From CAITSH01 sp964385505 (GTDB lineage Bacteria; Pseudomonadota; Gammaproteobacteria; Burkholderiales; SG8-39): a stretch of DNA of 64,000 nucleotides. Below the pieces are notes generated by a model. It ran no database searches. It was not told where the DNA came from and saw only the letters and a program-made list of their open reading frames with translations. Shown here piece after piece: positions 50,844 to 57,501 of this stretch. Both the position numbers and the translations under genes were made by a program. The stretch spans positions 1 through 64,000 of the forward strand of contig CAYLPI010000002.1 of assembly GCA_964385505.1 (NCBI GenBank), read 5' to 3'. Every line of letters begins with the position of its first letter. Position 1 is the stretch's first letter.

Positions 50844-51944
50844 ATGAACAAACGTCAATTTCTACAAACGTCCGCCGCCGGCATTGGGTTGGTTGGCTCG
50901 CCCCTTTTTGCACAGAACATGGCTCATGGCAATACCGCCAGCCCTGTAGTCCCCGCCCACCTGCAAAACACACCGACCGGTGAATTCAATACCCAAACCT
51001 GGGGAACCCATAGTAGCGTCGACACGGGCAGCTATGTGATCGAGCGCGTTACTATGCAGAGCCAAGGTGTAGCTATTGTCGGCAATGCCCTGCTGCCAAA
51101 AACACCAGGGAAGAAACCCGCCGCGGTTGTTATCGGTCCGGTGGCGTATGTCAAGGAACAATCTCCAATGCAATATGCCACGCGCTTGGTGCGGGAGGGC
51201 TTCATTACCATAGCATTTGATCCGCGCTTTCATGGTGAAAGCGAAGGCATGCCACGGCGGTTTGAGTCCAGAACCGCCAAGGTACAAGACTTAAGAGCCG
51301 TGCTGGACTACCTCGCCAAGCGACCAGACGTGGATGCCAACCAACTTTATGTCCTGGGCGTGTGCCAAGGTGCCAACTGGGCTATTGAAGCTTGTACCGA
51401 GGATTCTCGAGTAAAGGCGCTCAGCATTGTGGCAGGACACTACTTGGTGCCGCAAGTCGCCGCCATGTACCTGGGTTCGCCAGAAAAAGTGGGGGAACGC
51501 GTCGCCCGTGGAAAAAATGCCCGCGCCCGCTTTGAAGCAACCGGGCAAGTGGACTACATCCCCATCATTGGTGACGCTGAAGCTTTGCTGCCAGCGCCTG
51601 TCATCGGCCAGTTTTATAGCCGTTGGGCAGACCGCGGCCCCTTCTGGAATTTCCATGGCCTTTGGGAGAACCGCATCACGGCAATGAGCGAGGCTGACAT
51701 TTGGGGCCACAACGTGGCGGAGGTCATGAAAAATCTCAAAACACCCACCTTGATGATTCACGCCAACCGTGCCGCCAGTGGCCCTAGTGTGCCCAAAGAG
51801 CTTTTTGCGCTCATCCCCGCAAAAAGTAAAGAGCTGATATTTATGGCTGATCAAAATCAAATGATGTTTTATGAAGACCCGATCACCATCGACAGCGTAG
51901 CACCCAAGGTCGCAGCCTTCTTCAAGTCAACGCATATGATCTGA
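50844..51944 (+). CDS. Exported alpha/beta hydrolase, dienelactone-hydrolase-like, Cys nucleophile
   Basis: A 366-residue protein with a ribosome binding site (ttggagaccaa). A signal peptide (KRQFLQTSAAGIGLVGSPLF) could be Sec or weak Tat. AAVVIGPVAYVKEQ starts the alpha/beta fold, the nucleophile is C174 in VLGVCQGANWA as in dienelactone hydrolases (G-x-C-x-G), and the final region has TPTLMIHANRAASGP and LIFMADQNQMMFYEDP, where the usual catalytic His is replaced by Gln/Asn. The gene is clearly lower in GC than its neighbours and lies between 33-nt direct repeats, so it looks inserted. Confidence 0.78.
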   Translation: MNKRQFLQTSAAGIGLVGSPLFAQNMAHGNTASPVVPAHLQNTPTGEFNTQTWGTHSSVDTGSYVIERVTMQSQGVAIVGNALLPKTPGKKPAAVVIGPVAYVKEQSPMQYATRLVREGFITIAFDPRFHGESEGMPRRFESRTAKVQDLRAVLDYLAKRPDVDANQLYVLGVCQGANWAIEACTEDSRVKALSIVAGHYLVPQVAAMYLGSPEKVGERVARGKNARARFEATGQVDYIPIIGDAEALLPAPVIGQFYSRWADRGPFWNFHGLWENRITAMSEADIWGHNVAEVMKNLKTPTLMIHANRAASGPSVPKELFALIPAKSKELIFMADQNQMMFYEDPITIDSVAPKVAAFFKSTHMI

Positions 51945-51977
51945 ACAACTCAGCAATTTTTCTCGAGTCTAAGATTC

Positions 51978-52010
51978 CAGTTACAGGCGATAACGCCCCG
52001 GCGGCCGGTT
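51978..52010 (+). repeat. 33-nt direct repeat, copy 2 (remnant of a methyltransferase 3' end)
   Basis: Reads cagttacaggcgataac and ends gcggccggtt, matching the methyltransferase 3' end at 50749-50781. In frame it would read Ser-Tyr-Arg-Arg-stop, against Ser-Cys-Arg-Arg-stop in copy 1. Confidence 0.75.
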
Positions 52011-52300
52011 GTTTACTGTGTACCGGGGAAAGGTGTGCCGTCGCAAATACCGCTGTGATTCAGTATTTCCCCAGGTGAACGCTTTTGCCCGGTTGGCGAC
52101 TGTCAGCCGGGAAACCGGGATGCGACGGCAACGAATCAAAGCGTTCAAGACTGCGGAGGGGCGCCTCGCCGCGTTGCCGCAGTGGTGCGGCGTATCCTGT
52201 GAGGAACATCGCGACCTGCAAAAGTCCATCGCCGAGTACCAGGCCAAGGCGCAGCAAGCCGCAAGGGGGGCGAAGGTCGCAGCAAGGTCCGGCGTAGAAT
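52011..52300. other. Intergenic region, no gene supported
   Basis: About 290 nt. A plus-strand frame contains EEHRDLQKSIAEYQAKAQQA, which looks like a short helical piece, but no start, ribosome site or known family goes with it; it may be a relic. Confidence 0.4.
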
Positions 52301-52367
52301 TGAAAAAGGCGTCTCCGCTCTCGCGGGGACGCCTTTTTTACGGGCTGGCTGCGATTACTTGAGCAGC
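52301..52367. repeat. SWIB gene 3' end and terminator (attL-like copy)
   Basis: Includes the last four codons and stop of the SWIB gene and a strong terminator (stems aaaaaggcgtc and gacgcctttttt at 52303-52336). It matches 48057-48124, in the same orientation, 4.2 kb away. Confidence 0.85.
52303..52336 (-). terminator. Rho-independent terminator of the SWIB gene
   Basis: On the minus strand: aaggcgtc, loop cccgcgagagcgga, gacgcctttttc. It starts about 20 nt past the SWIB stop. Both strands end in a T run, so it may work in both directions. Confidence 0.85.
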
Positions 52368-52702
52368 TTGCTTACGAGCTTGGTCAGGTCGAACATCGAG
52401 ACCTGCTTCTTGCCGCCGAACACGTCTTTGAGCTTGTCATCGGCGTTGATGTTGCGGCGGTTCTTCTCGTCCTGGAGCTTGTTTTTCTTGATGTAAGCCC
52501 AGATTTTTTTCGTCACTTCGGTACGCGGCATCGGCGTCGAGCCGATGATGGGTACCAGAGCGCCGGTCGGCGAGACCGGTTTCATGAACGCGGCGTTTGG
52601 CTTGCGTGCGACCTTCTTTTTTGCGGGTTTCTTTGCGACTATCTTTTTTACAGCTTTCTTAGCAACCGTCTTTTTCGCTGCAGGTTTCTTTTTCGTGGCC
52701 AT
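52355..52702 (-). CDS. SWIB/MDM2-domain protein with lysine-rich tail
   Basis: A 115-residue protein. ATG at 52702 (ATKKKPAAKKTVAKK) is chosen over an upstream ATG because a gggagatt ribosome site precedes it. The first 40 residues are AKKT/AKKA repeats like histone H1 tails. The SWIB domain (residues about 45-115) has FMKPVSPTGALVPIIGSTPM, TEVTKKIWAYIKKNKLQDEK and the NINADDKLKDVFGGKKQVSM end. Bacterial SWIB proteins of this type occur in chlamydiae and betaproteobacteria and probably bind DNA to shape the nucleoid. Its 3' end seems to be the insertion site of the 48-52 kb module. Confidence 0.9.
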   Translation of the reverse strand: MATKKKPAAKKTVAKKAVKKIVAKKPAKKKVARKPNAAFMKPVSPTGALVPIIGSTPMPRTEVTKKIWAYIKKNKLQDEKNRRNINADDKLKDVFGGKKQVSMFDLTKLVSKLLK

Positions 52703-53008
52703 GAGAATCTCCCTCATAAATGGATTGAAGCAAAATGGATTCAAGCAAAATATTCGACTGAGAAACAGTGCCGAAACACCGCTGATCTACTGCTAGAACT
52801 TCCCCCAGTGACATCGTGCAACGAGAGGATGCTTCACTCTGTGGGCGTTGTCAATCGCCGCCAGTAGCTTTTTACCGGGGCGGCGCAGGCGCAATGTCAG
52901 GCTGGCGTAAGCCTTAGCTTGCCGGGCGTGCCGGGAAATCTGCGCCTATAATTGCGCCAGCCATCCGGCAGCGCGACGCTCGACGCGCCCGCAGTGGCAA
53001 TTAAAAGC
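52703..53008. other. Divergent promoter region of the SWIB and MFS genes
   Basis: About 300 nt, AT-richer near the SWIB side, with aaaatggatt repeated at about 52715-52745. A tataat sequence at 52947-52952 could be a -10 box for the MFS gene; no well-spaced -35 is evident. No gene is seen. Confidence 0.45.
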
Positions 53009-54190
53009 ATGGACGCCACCAAGAAGAACGTCTCACTCCTCGCCGCCTGCCAGGCACTGCTGTTCACCAATAACTCCACTGTCATCGCGCTCAACGGCCT
53101 CGCCGGATACGCTCTCGCCTCGAACAAGGCCCTCGCCACGCTGCCTGTCACCGGCTGGGTGGTGGGCGCGGCGCTCTCGACGGTGCCGGCCTCGATGCTG
53201 ATGCGCCGCGTCGGCCGCCGCGCCGGATTCACCGTCGGCGCGCTGATCGGCATCGTCGGCGCGCTGATCTGCGCCCTCGCGCTATGGCTGTCGAGCTTCT
53301 GGTTGCTGTGCTGCGGCACCATCGTGTTCGGTGTTTACAACGCTTTTGGCCAGTATTACCGCTTTGCAGCAGCCGACGCCTCGGGACCTGACTTCAAGGC
53401 CAAGGCGATTTCGCTGGTGCTCGCCGGGGGGCTGGTCGGCGGCATCATCGGTCCGCAGGTGAGTCAGCGCACCGTCGATCTGTTCTCGGCGCAGTACATG
53501 GGCGCCTACCTCGCGCTGATTTTTTTCCTGTTGATGGTCATCGTGCTGCTGCGCTGGCTGGACATTCCGCCGCCCGACGAGGCCGAATTGTCCGGTCCGG
53601 TCCGGCCGATGCGTGAAATCGCGGTACAGCCGGCGTTCTTCGTCGCCGTGGCTTCGGCCACAATAGGCTACGGCGTGATGAACCTGCTGATGGTCTCCAC
53701 GCCGCTGGCGATGGGTTTTTGCGGCCATCCCTTCGGTGATGCCGCGACGGTGATCGGCTGGCACGTCATCGGCATGTTCGCACCGTCGTTTTTCACCGGC
53801 TCGCTGATCAAGCGCTTTGGCGTGCTCCCGGTCATGCTCGCCGGCGCGCTGCTGCTCTACGCCTGCGTGGCGATCGCGCTGTCGGGCATCACCGTGACGC
53901 ATTTCTGGTTTGCGATGGTGATACTCGGTGTGGGCTGGAACTTCATGTACATCGGCGGCACCACGCTGCTGACCGAGAGCTACCGGCCCTCGGAAAAGGC
54001 CAAGGTTCAGGGCATCAACGACATGATCATTTTTGTCACCATGGCGACGACCTCGTTCTCCTCGGGACTGCTGCTCGATCGCAACGGCTGGGACACCATC
54101 AATTTTCTCGCGCTGCCCTTCATCACCATCGCCACCCTCGGACTGGTATGGATGATGACCATGGGGCGCGGACGCGCCATGGCGGCCTGA
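53009..54190 (+). CDS. MFS transporter
   Basis: A 393-residue protein with 12 membrane spans. ATG at 53009 (DATKKNVSLLAACQALLFTN) fits topology. Conserved loop LMRRVGRRAGFTVGALIG between spans 2 and 3 is the MFS signature (G-x-x-x-D/R-R-x-G-R-R). GVGWNFMYIGGTTLLTESYR is the C-terminal half signature seen in a branch related to YfmO-like or sugar exporters. Substrate is unknown. It precedes an esterase gene by 19 nt on the same strand. Confidence 0.85.
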   Translation: MDATKKNVSLLAACQALLFTNNSTVIALNGLAGYALASNKALATLPVTGWVVGAALSTVPASMLMRRVGRRAGFTVGALIGIVGALICALALWLSSFWLLCCGTIVFGVYNAFGQYYRFAAADASGPDFKAKAISLVLAGGLVGGIIGPQVSQRTVDLFSAQYMGAYLALIFFLLMVIVLLRWLDIPPPDEAELSGPVRPMREIAVQPAFFVAVASATIGYGVMNLLMVSTPLAMGFCGHPFGDAATVIGWHVIGMFAPSFFTGSLIKRFGVLPVMLAGALLLYACVAIALSGITVTHFWFAMVILGVGWNFMYIGGTTLLTESYRPSEKAKVQGINDMIIFVTMATTSFSSGLLLDRNGWDTINFLALPFITIATLGLVWMMTMGRGRAMAA

Positions 54191-54209
54191 GCCACCGGGC
54201 GAAAAGGGT

Positions 54210-55226
54210 ATGAGGCAGCTCGATCCGCAGGTGCGGGCGTTGATCGAGGGGATGGCCGGGGGCGCGTCACCCGCCTCGCCGCCGGCCGCCGACCCGGTCG
54301 CGCTGCGCGAGCTATACCGTAGTTCGCGCGCGGCGTTGCGGCCGCCGCCGCCTTGGCCCGAGGTCGCCGTGGTGCGCGACCTTGTCATGGCCGGCCCTGG
54401 TGGCGAACTGGCGCTGCGCCTTTACCGCGGCGCCGGCACCGACGCCGGCGCGCTGCTGCCGGCTGTCGTCTATTTTCACGGCGGCGGCTGGATGGTCGGC
54501 GACCTTGGCACCCACGATGTGGTCTGCCGCCAACTGGCGAATGCGGCCGGCTGCGCGCTTATCGCGGTCGATTACCGCCTCGCACCCGAACACCGGTTTC
54601 CGGCGGCGGTCGAGGACAGTGTGGCGGCGGTGCGCTGGGTCGCCGCGCAGGCTGCGGCACTGGGCATAGACGCCGCGCGCATCGCCGTCGCCGGCGACAG
54701 CGCGGGTGCCAATCTTGCGACCGTCGCCGCCCTCACGCTGCGCGACCTGCCGCTTGCCGGCGACCCCGGGCTGGCGATGCAATTGCTGGTTTATCCGGTG
54801 ACCGACCTTGGCCTGCAGACGCCCTCATACGCGTCCGATACCGGGCGCTACCTGCTGACGCACGCGGACATGCTGTGGTACCGCGGCCATTACCTGCGCA
54901 ATGACGCCGATATCGCCGACTGGCGTGCCTCGCCGCTGCGCGCGGCAAGCCTCGCCGGGCTGCCGCCCACCTATGTGATGACCGCCGGGTTTGATCCGCT
55001 GCTCGACGAAGGTCGGGCCTACGCCGATGCCCTGCGCGCCGCCGGGGTCGATGTCACCTATGAGTGCTTCGAGGGCCAGATCCACGGTTTTTTGCTGATG
55101 GGCGGCGTGCTCGCCGCCTCGCAGCATGCGATTTACCGCCTGGCGCAGGGCCTCACGCGCGAACTCTCCAGCAGCAGCGCTGCGGCGGCGGGCCGCGGCA
55201 GCCGCGTCAGGCCGCCTCGGCCATAG
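54210..55226 (+). CDS. HSL-family esterase/lipase (alpha/beta hydrolase)
   Basis: A 338-residue carboxylesterase of the hormone-sensitive-lipase family (family IV). The oxyanion motif HGGGW is at 90-94 (VYFHGGGWMVGDLGTHD), the nucleophile is S164 in AVAGDSAGANLA, and the Asp/His pair are in VMTAGFDPLLDEGRAYA and EGQIHGFLLMGG. DYRLAPEHRFPAAVED is also a family IV hallmark. It hydrolyses short acyl esters. The C-terminal tail is low-complexity (SSSSAAAAGRGSR), and the last 20 nt overlap the convergent amidohydrolase gene. Confidence 0.9.
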   Translation: MRQLDPQVRALIEGMAGGASPASPPAADPVALRELYRSSRAALRPPPPWPEVAVVRDLVMAGPGGELALRLYRGAGTDAGALLPAVVYFHGGGWMVGDLGTHDVVCRQLANAAGCALIAVDYRLAPEHRFPAAVEDSVAAVRWVAAQAAALGIDAARIAVAGDSAGANLATVAALTLRDLPLAGDPGLAMQLLVYPVTDLGLQTPSYASDTGRYLLTHADMLWYRGHYLRNDADIADWRASPLRAASLAGLPPTYVMTAGFDPLLDEGRAYADALRAAGVDVTYECFEGQIHGFLLMGGVLAASQHAIYRLAQGLTRELSSSSAAAAGRGSRVRPPRP

Positions 55227-56490
55227 GCATCGGCAGGATCGGCGAGTCGGCGTCGAAGCGCTTGCCACCGAGGAGGCAAAAGGCCGGGGCGAGGTATTTT
55301 TCGGCGGTGACCTTGACGCGCAGGTTGTCCTGCAGCGTGAACTTGCCCGAGAGCAGGTCCAGCACGCTGACATCGGCGGCGCGGCCGACAGCGAGGGAGC
55401 CGATGCTGTCTGACATCCTCACCATCTCGGCGGCGTTGCTGGTCACCGTCTTGACCACGTCGTTGAGCGGCAGGCCCAGCGTCAAGAGTTCGGTCATGGC
55501 GTGCGTGAGGCCGAAGGCGGCGACGCCGAAAAAAGGGTTCGACTGGCGGTCGGCTTCGCTGACGCGAAAGGCGTTGTCCTCGGGCGGGCGCACATTGAGC
55601 CCGTGCAGGTCGGCACCCAGCGTGTAGGGCACGATGCCCGCTTCGAGCGCCTTGCGCGCCATCGCAAACGAAAAATGCGAACCGTGGCCGACATCGACGC
55701 GCACGCCGCGGGCGATGGCTTCCCAGACGATGGGATGCACCGTTCCCTCGGCGTTGATGAAGCCGCCCGGGTGGCGCGTAAAGGGGTGGGCGAGCACGTC
55801 GCCCGCCTTGAGCAGCGGCACCACCTGGCGCACCAGTTCGTCGGCGTCCATCACCATATGGTCCTTGGTCGGCCACAACTGGCCGAGGTGGACATAGACC
55901 GGCAGGTCCGCTTCGCGGCCGATTTGCGCCGACAGCTTCACCACCTCGATGCCCCAGCGCGAGGCGCCGCCGATTTCAGCGTGGGCCTTGACCCCTTTGA
56001 CGATGTCCGGGTTCTCGCGCGCGGTGCGCACGGTGTGCTCGACATTGACGCAGGAGGGCTGGTACAGGTCGGGGTAGAGGTGACCCTCCAGCCCGCCGGC
56101 GAGATAGGACGAAATAAAGGCGACAACGCGGCTTTTTGCCGGCTCGACGATGAATTTGCGAAAGCCCGGCAGTGTCATGCAGCTCGGACCGCCCTGGTCG
56201 ATGAGGGTGGTCACGCCGGAGCGCACGCCGACGAGGTCGGGGTTGAGGCCAAAGGTGCCGGTGACATATTGATAGACGTGGGCGTGGGTGTCGATGAGGC
56301 CGGGCAGTACCAGCTTGTCCGTGACGTCGATGACGGTGGTGCCGGCGGACACGCCGTTGCCTGAACCGAGGCCGGTCGCCAGCGCGGCGATTTTGCCCCC
56401 GGTGATACCAACGTCGAGCTGGGCGTCGATGTTTTGCGCCGGGTCGATGACGCGGCCGCCGCGCAGAATGATGTCGAAGTGCTGTGTCAT
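55207..56490 (-). CDS. Amidohydrolase/deacetylase-family metallohydrolase
   Basis: A 427-residue enzyme of the amidohydrolase superfamily. Metal-binding motif LIDTHAHVYQ (H69, H71), then KAHAEIGGASRWGIE with a likely carboxylated Lys region, VYVHLG, DVLAHPFTRH, and LGADLHGLN with the final Asp. Its start and GVVTTLIDQGG-type loop match the dihydroorotase-like deacetylase group. Such enzymes split amides, ureides or N-acyl groups. A MarR gene lies upstream on the opposite strand with a shared control region, and a molybdenum hydroxylase cluster lies beyond it, so a role in ring or amide breakdown is likely. Confidence 0.85.
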   Translation of the reverse strand: MTQHFDIILRGGRVIDPAQNIDAQLDVGITGGKIAALATGLGSGNGVSAGTTVIDVTDKLVLPGLIDTHAHVYQYVTGTFGLNPDLVGVRSGVTTLIDQGGPSCMTLPGFRKFIVEPAKSRVVAFISSYLAGGLEGHLYPDLYQPSCVNVEHTVRTARENPDIVKGVKAHAEIGGASRWGIEVVKLSAQIGREADLPVYVHLGQLWPTKDHMVMDADELVRQVVPLLKAGDVLAHPFTRHPGGFINAEGTVHPIVWEAIARGVRVDVGHGSHFSFAMARKALEAGIVPYTLGADLHGLNVRPPEDNAFRVSEADRQSNPFFGVAAFGLTHAMTELLTLGLPLNDVVKTVTSNAAEMVRMSDSIGSLAVGRAADVSVLDLLSGKFTLQDNLRVKVTAEKYLAPAFCLLGGKRFDADSPILPMPMAEAA

Positions 56491-56586
56491 GCGTCTCTCC
56501 AGTGGCTCAATGCCGGCAATGTCAAAGGGGTTGCGCTCCGATTCCGCGGCGACCGTGACTCGCCCGGCAGCCTGCGCGTATTGGTT

Positions 56587-56600
56587 ATTGTACTAACAAT
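56587..56600. promoter_or_regulatory. AT-rich palindrome, candidate MarR operator
   Basis: attgt-acta-acaat, an AT-rich inverted repeat standing out in a GC-rich gap. It lies 97 nt upstream of the amidohydrolase start and 155 nt upstream of the MarR start, between two divergent genes. This is the expected form and place of a MarR operator. Confidence 0.45.
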
Positions 56601-56755
56601 ACCGCAGTCTGCTCATATGTGTTGCGTGCCTGTTGCGTGCCGGTTGCGCGCACCGGTCCGAGAAATCTCCGGCCGGCACCGCGCACGGGCTTCATGCGAG
56701 AATGCCGCATCCAGCGCCTGCGTTGCGCCATTCCGTCAACACACTCTTCCGAGCC

Positions 56756-57265
56756 ATGAAGCAAAAACCAGTCCTTCCCGCCGCCGCGCCGCGGCGCGCC
56801 GGCAAGCCCGTTCGTGACGTTCTCAACCGCCGCCCCGGCTTCCTGATCCGGCGCCTGCACCAGATTCATACCTCGCTTTTCGCCGAGGAGTGCGAAGCCT
56901 TCGGCATCACCCCGGTGCAGTACAGCCTGATGACGGCGCTGCTGCACCATGGTGAGGCGGACCAGGTCTCGCTTGCGGCAGAGGTGGGCATAGACCGCGC
57001 CAATACGACCGATGTGCTGCGCCGGCTTGAGGAGCGAGGGCTGATCGCGCGCGAAATGTCGGCCGCCGACAGCCGCGCCAAGCTGTGCACGCTGACGCGC
57101 GAGGGCCGCAAGCTGGCGCTCGCCATGGACAAGGCGGTGCGGCGCGCCCACGACCGCACCGTGGCCGTGCTGCCGGCGGCCGAGCGCAAGGCTTTCATCG
57201 CCAGCCTGCGCCGGCTGGTCGATGCCTATAACGAGCTCGGACGCACGCGGCTGCGGCTGAAGTAG
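56756..57265 (+). CDS. MarR-family transcriptional regulator
   Basis: A 169-residue winged-helix regulator. ATG at 56756 is used. NRRPGFLIRRLHQIHTSLFA begins the MarR fold, GITPVQYSLMTALLHHGEAD and SLAAEVGIDRANTTDVLRRL form the DNA-binding helices, and SAADSRAKLCTLTREGRKLA is the wing (D-x-R motif). These regulators sense aromatic or phenolic acids and repress catabolic genes. It lies between the divergent amidohydrolase and the molybdenum hydroxylase operon and probably controls both. The last codons lie in a perfect palindrome next to an assembly gap. Confidence 0.92.
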   Translation: MKQKPVLPAAAPRRAGKPVRDVLNRRPGFLIRRLHQIHTSLFAEECEAFGITPVQYSLMTALLHHGEADQVSLAAEVGIDRANTTDVLRRLEERGLIAREMSAADSRAKLCTLTREGRKLALAMDKAVRRAHDRTVAVLPAAERKAFIASLRRLVDAYNELGRTRLRLK

Positions 57266-57301
57266 TGTGCGCCCGGGCGCACACTACTTCAGCCGCAGCC
57301 G
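57248..57301. repeat. 54-nt perfect palindrome ending at an assembly gap
   Basis: Centre at 57274/57275 (gcgcccgggcgc); the arms mirror each other exactly for 27 bases out to 57248 and 57301, where the N run starts. The left arm is the 3' end of the MarR gene. Confidence 0.9.
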
Positions 57302-57311
57302 NNNNNNNNNN
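57302..57311. other. Assembly gap (10 N)
   Basis: Ten N directly after the palindrome, probably a contig join. The region 57312-57501 up to the next gene holds no coding sequence that I recognise. Confidence 0.9.
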
Positions 57312-57501
57312 GGTCACTGCTACGCGTCATTGCGGGCACAGCAGCAGAAAACTAGGTGTGTACACAAACCAAAATATCGCCGCGCCGCGCGACATCAGGC
57401 ATACTTGTTGCGAGGTTTTTCGAATTCGCACGCCGGCAAAAGCGAGTCCGGCGTTTTTCTGAATCCGCCATTCTGCCAACCCGCATAAAGATACGCCCCT
57501 C

